Positions 9,672-18,781 of a stretch of 64,000 bases of DNA are shown here, piece after piece. The notes beneath the pieces were generated by a model. It did no database searches. It saw only the letters and a list, made by a program, of their open reading frames with translations, and was not told the origin of the DNA. Both the position numbers and the translations under genes were made by a program. Location of the stretch: positions 62,001 to 126,000 of the forward strand of contig NZ_RHUM01000002.1 in assembly GCF_003937915.1 (NCBI RefSeq), read 5' to 3'. Positions within the stretch are counted from its first letter, which is position 1. Every line of letters begins with the position of its first letter. The stretch comes from Erwinia sp. 198. Lineage in GTDB: Bacteria > Pseudomonadota > Gammaproteobacteria > Enterobacterales > Enterobacteriaceae.

Positions 9672-10892
9672 TTAATCGTTTTCCAGTTTTTCAGGCCAGG
9701 CCACGACAGGGAAAGCGTTCAGCGTGGATGACGCGAACAGCGCGCCCTGGAAGTTGCAAATGCCTGCCGACTCCAGCCACATCCACTCTTCCGCCTTGTT
9801 AACGCCTTCGGCAATCACGGCGATCTGCAAGGAGGAGCAAAATTTCAAAATCGCCTGTACGATAGCCTGTTTCGGGCCGCTTTTATGCACGTCGGCTATG
9901 ATGTTACGATCGATTTTGATTTTGTCAGGCTGAAACTGGGTCAGCAGGACCAGTCCGGCAGAACCGGCGCCAAAGCCATCAATCGCCAGGCTGATACCAG
10001 AGGCCTTGAGTTTTTTAATCGCCGCCTCGAATTCGTCCGCGCGGAATACCGTGCCGTTCTCCGTGACCTCAACAACGATTTGCTCAGGCACCAGCCCGTT
10101 AGCATGGATCGCCTCCAGCAGGAAATCGACCGCATCCGGCACAATCGCCAGCGACATCGGCAGCAGGTTAATCGACAGCGTCAGGCCATTGATGCCCAGC
10201 TGCTTCGCCATCGCAAAAACGTGCTGTTTGGATTTAAGATCGACGTCATACCTTTCACTGCGCGGTAGCCCGGCAAGATAATCGGCCGCCGACATGCCCG
10301 ATGTTGGGCGCATAACGGCCTCAAGCGACACGATCTGGCGGGAAAGCGGATCGATAATCGGCTGAAAAGCGAAGCTGTAGTCGTTCGTGGCCGAGGGAAC
10401 GGCATCACGGGGCAGCGCTTCCTCACGATCGACAACGAACTCCCAGGAGTCGCCCGGCGGGATCTCAAAATAGTTTTCCCGTTCGGTGGCGTCGACAAAC
10501 ACGCGCAGGAACTGCAATGCGCGATCGTCGTAAGTCAGCTGATACTTAGAGGTGCCTTTATCGAGCACGGCCTGCAGCACGTTTTCCGGATCGTATTCAC
10601 GCAGGTCGAACAGCTCCATGCCGACGTTGCCAAAACGTCTGGCGGGCGCGTAGTCTCGCATCAGTTCCACCAGATTATGGTGCCGGGGGTCGTTGCAGAT
10701 CCCCTCATAGATAGCGAGCACGGCCTGTTCCGGGCCTTCCAGCACCTGGAAAAAATGCGTGCCGTTGAACAATAAAATGCCCGTCACGCTGTGTGTTTCG
10801 TTGACCTGATTGGCTTTTTCGGCCAGTTTCCCCAGCGTCCTGTACGCGACGTCGTCGGAAATATGGCTACGATAGATGATGGTTGACAGCAT
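9672..10892 (-). CDS. bluF: BLUF-EAL blue-light-responsive regulator
   Basis: 406 residues. Residues 1-95 form a BLUF flavin domain with Tyr7 (IIYRSH), Asn31 and Gln49 (FFQVLEG) at the usual positions for FAD photochemistry. Residues about 150-400 are an EAL domain in which key catalytic motifs are altered (SLEAVMRP for EALLRW, SINLLP, IDGFGAGSAG), so c-di-GMP hydrolysis is unlikely. E. coli BluF has the same design and acts by binding a MerR-type repressor in blue light instead of cutting c-di-GMP. The start at 10892 matches the E. coli protein and has GGAAG 5 bases upstream; a longer frame begins at 10925. No MerR partner gene is in the window. Confidence 0.9.
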   Translation of the reverse strand: MLSTIIYRSHISDDVAYRTLGKLAEKANQVNETHSVTGILLFNGTHFFQVLEGPEQAVLAIYEGICNDPRHHNLVELMRDYAPARRFGNVGMELFDLREYDPENVLQAVLDKGTSKYQLTYDDRALQFLRVFVDATERENYFEIPPGDSWEFVVDREEALPRDAVPSATNDYSFAFQPIIDPLSRQIVSLEAVMRPTSGMSAADYLAGLPRSERYDVDLKSKQHVFAMAKQLGINGLTLSINLLPMSLAIVPDAVDFLLEAIHANGLVPEQIVVEVTENGTVFRADEFEAAIKKLKASGISLAIDGFGAGSAGLVLLTQFQPDKIKIDRNIIADVHKSGPKQAIVQAILKFCSSLQIAVIAEGVNKAEEWMWLESAGICNFQGALFASSTLNAFPVVAWPEKLEND

Positions 10893-11006
10893 GAGGGCTT
10901 CCAGATTTTTCGCTATTTTGTGCATACCTTACCAGATGCCTTTGCGGTGTTGTCCAGCGCAATTTGAAATCCAGTGAAATTCAGCTTGTGGCGTCAGGCC
11001 GCGAGC

Positions 11007-11939
11007 TTACTGGATTTCGACGGCGTAGTCGTTAACCGGCGTAATTTTTTTAATCAGCCGATGGTCAAAAAGAAAAGTTTCGTACTGCCGGTAGCGCTGG
11101 CGATCCAGGCGGGCCGGGTCATGGGCAAACAGCGGCAGCGTTTTTACCCATGCCTGCCTGTTTAACCCGGTATTCAGCTCAGGGTGCAATTTAACGAATG
11201 ACCGCCAGCTTTCTTCAGGATGGGCCTGTAGATAGTCGTCGCCCTGTTTCAGCGCTAGCAGGAATTTTTTGATAGCAGATCTGTTCAGGCTATCGCGATT
11301 CGCCACCACGATTAGCTCATCATAGGCCGGCACACCGTAGTTCTCGACGTTAAACACCACGGGATCTTTGCCCTGCAGCTTGACTTCCAGCGCTTCAATA
11401 TTACGGTAGCCGCCGATGACCGCATCAACTTTGCCGGTCAGCAACGCGCTGGTCAGCTGAAAATTGACGTTAACCAGCTTAACGTCGCTGATTTGCCGCT
11501 GGTCGTGCCGCAGCATAGCGGCGAGCGTGGCCTGTTCGATGCCGCTCACGGAATATCCTACCGTTTTTCCTTGCAGATCTGCCGGAGAATGCACGCTTTT
11601 ATCAAGCGTAATCAGCGTATTGAGCGGGGAATCAATCAGTGTGCCGACGCGTACCAACGGTAGGCCCTGGTCGGCAAAAAAGTGCAGCTGCGGCTGATAG
11701 GTCACCGCCAGATCCACCTTACCGGCCGCGACCAGACGCGGCGGCAGCGCCGGATCGGAAGGCGGAATAATCGTCACATCCAGTCCCTGAGCCTTAAAAG
11801 CGCCAATCTGCTGCGCCACCATAATCGGCGCGTGATCGGGATTAACATACCAATCCAGCATCAGCGTTAGCTTTTCCGCCGCGCTGGCTAAAGGAGACAG
11901 AGTTGCTGCCACCAGCCCACAAACTAACGTTTTTTTCAT
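11007..11939 (-). CDS. thiY: ABC transporter periplasmic binding protein for thiamin pyrimidine precursor
   Basis: 310 residues with a signal peptide (MKKTLVCGLVAATLSPLASA, cleavage before AEKL) and an NMT1/THI5-like fold: KLTLMLDWYVNPDHAPI is the hallmark opening of pyrimidine-precursor binding proteins. It should capture formylaminopyrimidine-type breakdown products of thiamin in the periplasm and deliver them to the ThiX permease. It is the last gene of a four-gene operon, 20 bases after the permease, under a TPP riboswitch. Confusion with taurine or nitrate binding proteins of the same superfamily is argued against by the riboswitch and tenA. Confidence 0.9.
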   Translation of the reverse strand: MKKTLVCGLVAATLSPLASAAEKLTLMLDWYVNPDHAPIMVAQQIGAFKAQGLDVTIIPPSDPALPPRLVAAGKVDLAVTYQPQLHFFADQGLPLVRVGTLIDSPLNTLITLDKSVHSPADLQGKTVGYSVSGIEQATLAAMLRHDQRQISDVKLVNVNFQLTSALLTGKVDAVIGGYRNIEALEVKLQGKDPVVFNVENYGVPAYDELIVVANRDSLNRSAIKKFLLALKQGDDYLQAHPEESWRSFVKLHPELNTGLNRQAWVKTLPLFAHDPARLDRQRYRQYETFLFDHRLIKKITPVNDYAVEIQ

Positions 11940-11958
11940 TATCTTGTCCTTACGGTGA

Positions 11959-12705
11959 TTAATGCTCCGGCGACCAGCGGATCAGGCAGCGCAGCAGGAT
12001 ATCGGTACTCAGCCAAAGCGCAATCGTCATGGCTACCAGCACAAACAGGGCGGCGAAGCAGAGATCGCTCTGCATTCGCGCATTAGCATTCAGCATCACA
12101 AACCCCAACCCTTCGGCGGAGCCCACCCATTCGCCGATAATCGCGCCAATGGGCGCGACGGCGACCGCCATCCGCAGCCCTGAGCCAAAGGCCGGCAGCG
12201 CCGCCATCAGCCGCACATACCGCAGCTGCGAAGCGGAAGAGGCGCCCATCGTGCGGGCCAGATCCAGATAGTCCTGTTCGACCCGCCGTAAGCCATCAAA
12301 AAAAGCGGAAGCAACCGGGAAAAAAATAACCAGGACAGCCATCACAATTTTGGCGCTGATACCGAAGCCAAACCAGAGCACCAGCAGCGGCGCCAGCGCA
12401 AACACGGGTATTGCCTGGCTGGTCAATATCAGCGGCATCAGCCAGCGTTGCAGGCCGGGCGAAAAGATCATCAGCAGCGCCAGCAGGGCGCCGAGCAGCA
12501 CGCCCGCGATAAGCCCGCCGGCAATTTCCGTAGCGGTAATAAGCATGTGGTAAGCGAGATAGCCAGCGTTATCGAGCATAGCCGCAGCCACGGCGAAGGG
12601 CGAAGGCAACAGAAAAGCCGGGACGTTGCCAAGCGTGGCCAGCTGCCACAGCGCCATCAGCCCGAAAAATACCGTGACGCCACGGCGTATCGTTGCCGCT
12701 TTCAT
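11959..12705 (-). CDS. thiX: ABC transporter permease for thiamin pyrimidine precursor
   Basis: 248 residues, about six membrane helices, BPD_transp_1 family. The cytoplasmic EAA loop reads DLARTMGASSASQLRYVRLM, the coupling site for the ATPase. The coding sequence overlaps the upstream ATPase gene by 4 bases, implying translational coupling. With ThiY and ThiZ it forms the importer studied in Bacillus halodurans for formylaminopyrimidine. It resembles the SsuC/TauC permeases, but the operon fixes the role. Confidence 0.88.
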   Translation of the reverse strand: MKAATIRRGVTVFFGLMALWQLATLGNVPAFLLPSPFAVAAAMLDNAGYLAYHMLITATEIAGGLIAGVLLGALLALLMIFSPGLQRWLMPLILTSQAIPVFALAPLLVLWFGFGISAKIVMAVLVIFFPVASAFFDGLRRVEQDYLDLARTMGASSASQLRYVRLMAALPAFGSGLRMAVAVAPIGAIIGEWVGSAEGLGFVMLNANARMQSDLCFAALFVLVAMTIALWLSTDILLRCLIRWSPEH

Positions 12706-13421
12706 GCCGGGTCCTCCGTCAGCTGGCGCATAAGTTGCGCCTGACTACGCAGCAAAGCCGGATCGTCGGGCGCTCGTGGCGGCTGACCGTCCAGTCCGGG
12801 AAGTTCGCTAAGCCCGGCAGCAGAAAGGATCAGCAGGCGATGACTGAGGCGACAGGCTTCCACAGGATCGTGCGTAATCAGCAGTACGGTGCAGTTGGCC
12901 AGCAGCTCTGCGGCCAGCGCCTGAATTTGGGCGCGGGTAATGGCATCCAGAGCGGAAAAAGGTTCATCCATCAGCACTATGGGTCGCCGCTCGTACAAGG
13001 TCCGGGCTAGCGCGACACGCTGACGCATTCCGCCTGACAGCGTGGCGGGCAGCGCGCCGGCATTACCCGCCAGGCCCACGCGTTCAAGCAGATGTTCTGC
13101 CCATGGTTTGTCCGCTTTCTCGCCGCGCAAACGCGCACCCAGCGCGACATTGTCGATCGCGCTAAGCCACGGGTAGAGCAGATCCCGCTGTCCCATCCAG
13201 GCGATGCGCCCGGCAACCGGCAGCCCATCGCTACCCAGCACCGATCCTGTTGAGGGCGCAAGCAGCCCCGCAACGATCTTCAGCAGGCTGCTTTTACCGA
13301 CGCCGCTGGGGCCAAGCAGAGAAGTAAAGCGGCCGCCTGCCAGCGTAACGCTCAGCCGCTCAAATAACGTACGATCGCCAAAGTGCAGGCTGACCGCCTT
13401 GACCTCTATGCCCGGCGTCAT
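12702..13421 (-). CDS. thiZ: ABC transporter ATPase for thiamin pyrimidine precursor
   Basis: 239 residues with all ABC ATPase motifs: Walker A GPSGVGKSSLL, Q-loop WMGQRDLL, signature LSGGMRQRVALART, Walker B IVLMDEPFSALD and switch histidine LLITHDP. It powers the ThiXY importer. It overlaps tenA by 4 bases upstream and thiX by 4 bases downstream, so the four proteins are translated as a coupled set. The length and WMGQRD Q-loop match small nitrate/taurine/thiamin-type ATPases. Confidence 0.88.
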   Translation of the reverse strand: MTPGIEVKAVSLHFGDRTLFERLSVTLAGGRFTSLLGPSGVGKSSLLKIVAGLLAPSTGSVLGSDGLPVAGRIAWMGQRDLLYPWLSAIDNVALGARLRGEKADKPWAEHLLERVGLAGNAGALPATLSGGMRQRVALARTLYERRPIVLMDEPFSALDAITRAQIQALAAELLANCTVLLITHDPVEACRLSHRLLILSAAGLSELPGLDGQPPRAPDDPALLRSQAQLMRQLTEDPA

Positions 13422-14104
13422 CGCGCCTCCGGCATAGTGGAGGCAGCGTCAAGCCCCATCTGCCAGAATGCCGTTTCCAGCCGCGTCGCGGTGGCGAATA
13501 TTCCTGCCAGCGCCTCAAAGCGGCTCGCGCCGCCGCGCTGGACGGCCAGGTTTTCAAACAGCGTCAGCGAAGCCTGCACGCCGCTCAGGTAAAGCGGATC
13601 GCCATAGTTTTCAATCCACGCCGCGTAGGGGTTGCCGGTCAATACGGTTTGCGTATCGTTCAGCAAGCCGATGCCGATCTCGGCATAGCCAGCGACGCAG
13701 GGCATCAGAGCGGTCAACAGATCGAGCGCGTCGCCCGCGTGACCGATATCCAGCACATAGCGGGTATAATTTAGCGTTTCCGGTGCCTCTGTTTCCGCCG
13801 CCATCTCCTTCCCGGTCAGGCCCCACTGGGCGCAGTAGCGCAAGTGGAGCGGCAGTTCGTCGACGATGGCGTTCAGCGAGCGGGTTGCCGCACGCATCTC
13901 CGGCAGCGTTTGAAATTTGCTGACCAGCAGCGCGTAGGCGCGGGCAAAGTGGATAAGAAACAGATAATCCTGGGTAAGGTAACGGCGAAAAGCCGACGCG
14001 GGCAGGGTGCCGTCAGCCAGCTGGCGAACAAAAGGGTGATGGATATAGTGCAGCCAGCGATCGCCGGTCTGTTGACGCAGCCGTCCGTAGAAACCGTCAA
14101 ACAC
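13418..14104 (-). CDS. tenA: TenA family aminopyrimidine aminohydrolase (thiaminase II)
   Basis: 228 residues, all-helical TenA fold. Recognisable stretches are the opening HPFVRQLADGTLP, YLTQDYLFLIHFARAY and the LMPCVAGYAEIG segment that holds the nucleophilic cysteine. TenA hydrolyses the amino group of 4-amino-5-aminomethyl-2-methylpyrimidine to give HMP, rescuing the pyrimidine of degraded thiamin. It is the first gene of the operon, about 60 bases below the TPP riboswitch, and hands over to thiZ with a 4-base overlap. The link with a pyrimidine importer fits salvage rather than degradation of thiamin. Confidence 0.92.
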   Translation of the reverse strand: MFDGFYGRLRQQTGDRWLHYIHHPFVRQLADGTLPASAFRRYLTQDYLFLIHFARAYALLVSKFQTLPEMRAATRSLNAIVDELPLHLRYCAQWGLTGKEMAAETEAPETLNYTRYVLDIGHAGDALDLLTALMPCVAGYAEIGIGLLNDTQTVLTGNPYAAWIENYGDPLYLSGVQASLTLFENLAVQRGGASRFEALAGIFATATRLETAFWQMGLDAASTMPEAR

Positions 14105-14162
14105 GGAACCTCCTTAATACTTGAGATCCGGTCAGGCGCGGGAACGTGCGTTATCTGGCTCA

Positions 14163-14246
14163 GCCGTCCCTTCGCTGGCATGACCCAGATCAGGTTCAAA
14201 GGGTTCGGCTTGCGCCATCTCAGCCCGTAACAGGACACCCCTCGGT
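14163..14246 (-). promoter_or_regulatory. TPP riboswitch (THI element)
   Basis: On the reverse strand the leader shows GGGGTGTCC, then GGCTGAGA, then CCCTTTGAACCTGATCTGGG followed by TCATGCCAGCGAAGGGA. These are the conserved blocks of the TPP aptamer in correct order. It precedes tenA by about 60 bases, so thiamin pyrophosphate should shut off tenA-thiZ-thiX-thiY, either by terminating transcription or by masking the tenA ribosome site; the expression platform was not resolved. Confidence 0.95.
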
Positions 14247-14433
14247 GCCTATTGTTATACGGTATTTACTTTCTGTTTACAATGCGCGGGATCAGCACCA
14301 TTGTGGGGTCAGGCCGCTGGCCGCTGTGGGTTATTAATGGCGCTATTCGGTAACATTCTGAAAGCAAAAAAACGGTCGGAAGCCGCATGCTGTTCTAAGC
14401 TAAAAACTGGTTTGTAATGTGATGCGGAGTCGT

Positions 14434-16755
14434 ATGAAACAACAAAATAAGACTGTTGGAATAGCCCCTTACGGTGGTTCAGCGGGAGGGTGGGGAGCGT
14501 TAAAGGCCGTTGCCGACGCGATCCGCGGCCAGATGTCGGTCAAACAGGACGTGATCGCGTTGTTTAAAGTCAACCAGCCGCAGGGCTTCGACTGTCCCGG
14601 CTGCGCGTGGCCCGATCCTCAGCACGGTTCCTCCTTTGAATTTTGCGAAAACGGCGCCAAGGCCGTTTCCTGGGAAGCCACCAGCAAGCGCACCACGCCG
14701 GAGTTTTTCTCTGCCCATACCGTCAGTGAGCTTTGGCAACGCAACGCTTTTGAGCTGGAAGGCGAAGGCCGTCTGACTCACCCGATGAAATACGATGCGG
14801 CCACCGATACCTATCAGCCTATAGAATGGGAAACTGCTTTCCGTGAAATCGGTGAAAAGCTGCAAAGCTACGAGGATCCGGATAGCGTGGAGTTCTATAC
14901 CTCAGGCCGCGCTTCTAACGAAGCAGCGTTTCTCTGGCAGCTGTTCGCGCGCGAATACGGCACTAATAATTTCCCGGATTGCTCCAATATGTGCCATGAG
15001 CCGACCAGCGTCGGCCTGCCACAGTCCATCGGCATAGGCAAAGGCACCATCGAGCTGGAAGATTTCGATCACTGCGATCTGGTGCTGTGTATCGGCCATA
15101 ATCCCGGCACTAATCATCCACGCATGCTGGGTACGCTTCGTGAAGTCTCCAAACGCGGCGCGACCATCGTGGCGATCAATCCGCTGCGGGAAAGGGGGCT
15201 TGAACGTTTTACTTCTCCGCAAAGCCCGGTAGAAATGCTGTCGCTCAGCTCCACCACGCTGGCTTCTACCTATTACAAGGTGCGCGTTGGCGGCGATGCC
15301 GCCATGCTGAAAGGCGTGATGAAGTGTCTGCTGGTAATGCACGAGCGCGCGCTGGCGGCCGGAGAGCCCGGCGTGCTGGACGAAAGCTTTATCAGCGAAC
15401 ATACCGAAGGTTTTGACGCCCTGAAGGCGGATCTGGATGCCACCGAATGGCCGCATATTCTGAAAGTCTCCGGTATGACGTTTGAAGAGATCCAGAATAT
15501 TGCCCACCTGTATGCCAAAGCAGAAAGAACCATTATCTGTTACGGCATGGGTATCACCCAGCATCAGTACGGCACGCAGAACGTACAGCAAATCGCTAAC
15601 CTGCTGTTGATGCGCGGTAACATCGGTAAGAAAGGCGCGGGCATCTGCCCACTGCGCGGTCACTCCAACGTACAGGGCGATCGTACCGTTGGCATTACTG
15701 AAATCCCGCCGCAGTCGCTGCTGGACAACCTGGAAAAAGCGTTTGGTTTTAAGCCGCCACAGAAACATGGACACGGGGCGGTACAGGCCATTCAGGCGAT
15801 CCGCGATGGCCATTCCAGGGCGCTGCTTTGCCTGGGCGGTAACCTGGCGGAGGCAATCTCCGATCCGCAGCAAACCTTCGAGGCGATGCGCAAGCTGGAT
15901 CTGGTGGTGCATATGGCGACCAAGCTGAACCGCTCGCATCTGCTACTGGGTAAACATAACTATCTGCTGCCGGTACTTGGCCGAACCGAAATCGACAGGC
16001 AGGCATCGGGCGAGCAGAGCGTAACCGTGGAAGACTCCATGTCGATGGTGCACGCCTCGCGCGGTTCGTTGAAGCCCGCCTCGGAATGGCTGAAGTCGGA
16101 GCCGGCCATCGTAGCGGGTCTGGCGAAAGCCACGCTGCCCAACACCAGGGTAAACTGGGACAGAATGATCGGCGACTACAGCTTTATCCGTCAGGCTATC
16201 GAGGCCGTTTTCCCGGCCTTTGAGGATTTTAACCGCAAGATCCTACAGCCGGGCGGCTTCCGTCTTTACAACGCCGCGTCGGAACGCAAATGGCTGACGC
16301 CGTCGGGCAAAGCGCAGTTTAAGATCATGCAGGGCATTAACGAGGATCCGCGGTCGCTGAAGTGTCACGATCTGGTGCTGACCACGCTGCGCAGTCACGA
16401 TCAGTATAACACCACGCTGTACGGGCTGAACGATCGCTATCGTGGCGTGACGGGGAGGCGGGACGTGCTGTTTATCTCGGCGGATGAGGCGGAAAAACGC
16501 CGCCTGCGGGTTGGCGACAAGGTTAATATGGTGGCGCTGGATCCGGACGGCAAGCAGACCTCGCGACGCCTGGATAATCTGACGATAGTGGTTTACGACA
16601 TGGCGCCTGGCTCGGTCGCGGCCTACTATCCGGAAGCCAACGTGCTGGTGCCGCTGGACAGCTTCGATACCGAAAGCGGTATCCCGGCTTATAAAAGCAT
16701 TCCTGTCGCGCTGGAGCACGCAGAAGCGACCGAAACGTCGGGCACGCTGCGTTAA
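14434..16755 (+). CDS. ydeP: FdhF/YdeP family molybdopterin oxidoreductase
   Basis: 773 residues from ATG 14434 (GGAG 4 bases upstream; a GTG at 14419 would add five residues). It follows E. coli YdeP throughout: [102 protein letters not shown]. These are formate dehydrogenase H-like bis-MGD folds with an unusual cysteine arrangement near the N-terminus. YdeP is linked to acid resistance in E. coli, but its substrate is undefined. The gene is monocistronic and ends at a strong terminator shared with mqo. Confidence 0.9.
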   Translation: MKQQNKTVGIAPYGGSAGGWGALKAVADAIRGQMSVKQDVIALFKVNQPQGFDCPGCAWPDPQHGSSFEFCENGAKAVSWEATSKRTTPEFFSAHTVSELWQRNAFELEGEGRLTHPMKYDAATDTYQPIEWETAFREIGEKLQSYEDPDSVEFYTSGRASNEAAFLWQLFAREYGTNNFPDCSNMCHEPTSVGLPQSIGIGKGTIELEDFDHCDLVLCIGHNPGTNHPRMLGTLREVSKRGATIVAINPLRERGLERFTSPQSPVEMLSLSSTTLASTYYKVRVGGDAAMLKGVMKCLLVMHERALAAGEPGVLDESFISEHTEGFDALKADLDATEWPHILKVSGMTFEEIQNIAHLYAKAERTIICYGMGITQHQYGTQNVQQIANLLLMRGNIGKKGAGICPLRGHSNVQGDRTVGITEIPPQSLLDNLEKAFGFKPPQKHGHGAVQAIQAIRDGHSRALLCLGGNLAEAISDPQQTFEAMRKLDLVVHMATKLNRSHLLLGKHNYLLPVLGRTEIDRQASGEQSVTVEDSMSMVHASRGSLKPASEWLKSEPAIVAGLAKATLPNTRVNWDRMIGDYSFIRQAIEAVFPAFEDFNRKILQPGGFRLYNAASERKWLTPSGKAQFKIMQGINEDPRSLKCHDLVLTTLRSHDQYNTTLYGLNDRYRGVTGRRDVLFISADEAEKRRLRVGDKVNMVALDPDGKQTSRRLDNLTIVVYDMAPGSVAAYYPEANVLVPLDSFDTESGIPAYKSIPVALEHAEATETSGTLR

Positions 16756-16775
16756 ATTCGTCAGCACCGTAAAAG

Positions 16776-16806
16776 AAAAAGCCTGCCGAAACCGGCAGGC
16801 TTTTTT
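16776..16806. terminator. Bidirectional Rho-independent terminator between ydeP and mqo
   Basis: An 8-base-pair stem (GCCTGCCG / CGGCAGGC) with a 4-base loop is flanked by five A on the left and six T on the right, so it can stop transcripts from both convergent genes. It starts 21 bases after the ydeP stop codon. Confidence 0.95.
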
Positions 16807-16843
16807 ATTGGTATCCCGCGCCATTCGACGCGGAAAACAGGAT

Positions 16844-18496
16844 TTACAGCGCCATATCGTGCCGGGCTGGCGTTTTCTCAGCCTGGCCGGTAATAGTGGA
16901 CTGCGCAGGTTCCTGAGCAGGCATATTAATGACCGGTGGCTTGGTCAGCTGCAGCGTGGCCGCGGTGTCATCCCAGACATGCTGCGTCAGCTCGGTGTTA
17001 CCGTTCAGCGTCTGGCCGTAGGTTGGCACCACTTTATGGATCTTCTCCTGCCATTCCGGCGAGTTGAACTGCTCCGGGAACAGCTTCTTCATCACGTTGA
17101 TAGCGATAGGTGCCGCAGTAGAAGCGCCCGGCGATGCGCCCAGCAGGGCCGCCACGGTTTTCTGCTGATCGGTCACAATTTCCGTGCCCAGCTTCAGCAC
17201 GCCGCCTTTATCCGCATCTTTCTTGATGATCTGCACGCGCTGGCCCGCCTGGATCAGTTTCCAGTCTTCTTTCTTCGCATCCGGATAGTACTCTTTCAGC
17301 GCGGCAAAACGGTCGTCGTCGCTCAGCATGACCTGACCAATCAGGTATTTCACCAGGTCAAAGTTATCCATGCCCACGTGGGTCATCGGCATAAAGTTGC
17401 TGGTGGTAGTGGTGCTCAGCAGGTCGAACAGCGAACCGTTTTTCAGGAACTTGGTAGAGAAGGTCGCGAACGGCCCAAACAGTACCACGCGCTTGCCGTC
17501 CAGGTTACGCGCATCGATATGCGGAACGGACATTGGCGGTGCGCCTACGGAAGCCTGACCGTACACTTTTTGCAGGTGACGGCTGGTAATGGCCGGGTTC
17601 TCGGTGACCAGGAAAGAGCCGCCAACCGGGAAGCCTGCATAGTTGTCCGCTTCCGGAATGCCGGTTTTCTGCAGCAGCTTCAGCGCGCCACCGCCAGCAC
17701 CGATAAAGACATATTTCGCGTCAATAGCGCGTTCGCCGCCGTTTTTCACGTCTTTGATGGTAACGTGCCAGGAGTTGTCGCTGTTGCGCTTAAAGTCGGT
17801 CACTTCTGAAGAGGTTTCCAGCTTAAAGTTGCTGTTTTTCTTCAGGCTGGCGGTCAGCTGACGAGTGATCTCACCGTAGTTAACGTCGGTGCCTACCGGC
17901 GTCCAGGTGGCCGCGACTTTCTGCTTAGGATCGCGGCCTTCAATAACCAGCGGCGCCCACTGTTTGATCTGATCCTGATCGGTAGAGAACTTCATGCCCT
18001 GGAACAGGGTGGTTTTCTGCAGCGCAGCATAGCGCTTGCTCAGGAATTCAACGTTAGCGTCGCCCCAGACAAAGCTCATGTGTGGCGTAGAGTTGATAAA
18101 GGAGTGCGGGTTATTCAGCACGCCGTTTTTCACCTGAGAAGTCCAGAACTGGCGAGAGATCATAAAGGCTTCGTTGATCTCCAGCGCCTTGCTGACGTCG
18201 ATGGTGCCGTCGGCACGCTCAGGCGTATAGTTCAGCTCCATGTTGGCGGAGTGGCCGGTACCGGCGTTGTTCCAGCCGTTGGAAGACTCAAGGGCGACGC
18301 CGTCGAGCTTCTCAACCATAATCTGTTTCCAGTCTGGCTGGACGTCTTCCAGCATCGTGCCCAGCGAGGCGCTCATGATGCCGCCGCCGATCAGCAGAAC
18401 GTCGGTTTTCTCTGGTGCAGTTTCAGCATGAATGGCTGTAGAAATCAGTAACGCAGACAGCGAAACTGAGGTAATCAGTTTTTTTGATTTAATCAT
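16844..18496 (-). CDS. mqo: Malate:quinone oxidoreductase
   Basis: 550 residues. The first 24 form a leader-like segment ([20 protein letters not shown] then AIHA) also seen in enterobacterial Mqo proteins. The FAD motif [14 protein letters not shown] follows, then [20 protein letters not shown] and the C-terminal [18 protein letters not shown] block, all typical of the family. It oxidises malate to oxaloacetate and passes electrons to quinone at the inner membrane, bypassing NAD-dependent malate dehydrogenase. Length is normal. A 280-base AT-rich region upstream should hold its promoter. Confidence 0.95.
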   Translation of the reverse strand: MIKSKKLITSVSLSALLISTAIHAETAPEKTDVLLIGGGIMSASLGTMLEDVQPDWKQIMVEKLDGVALESSNGWNNAGTGHSANMELNYTPERADGTIDVSKALEINEAFMISRQFWTSQVKNGVLNNPHSFINSTPHMSFVWGDANVEFLSKRYAALQKTTLFQGMKFSTDQDQIKQWAPLVIEGRDPKQKVAATWTPVGTDVNYGEITRQLTASLKKNSNFKLETSSEVTDFKRNSDNSWHVTIKDVKNGGERAIDAKYVFIGAGGGALKLLQKTGIPEADNYAGFPVGGSFLVTENPAITSRHLQKVYGQASVGAPPMSVPHIDARNLDGKRVVLFGPFATFSTKFLKNGSLFDLLSTTTTSNFMPMTHVGMDNFDLVKYLIGQVMLSDDDRFAALKEYYPDAKKEDWKLIQAGQRVQIIKKDADKGGVLKLGTEIVTDQQKTVAALLGASPGASTAAPIAINVMKKLFPEQFNSPEWQEKIHKVVPTYGQTLNGNTELTQHVWDDTAATLQLTKPPVINMPAQEPAQSTITGQAEKTPARHDMAL

Positions 18497-18781
18497 GGCA
18501 GGTGTCGATAGTCGGGATTTGACATTAGTTAAAAAGTGTCCATAAATATTAAAATATTGTTATGGCAGATTGTATGTGTTTTTAGTTACAAAACTAAAAA
18601 ATGTCATATTTTAGTTAATTTAGTTACATACAGGCGGGAAAAAGCGCAGCATCTGTTGCGGGATGGTTCAGCAATGCCGCTTTCGGCAAGCGTTAATGCA
18701 AATTACCGGCTGCTCTCACAATACCAGCGTTAACTACAGGGATAAGGTGTGGCAGCACGTCCTTGTGCTGTAAAGTCAGCC

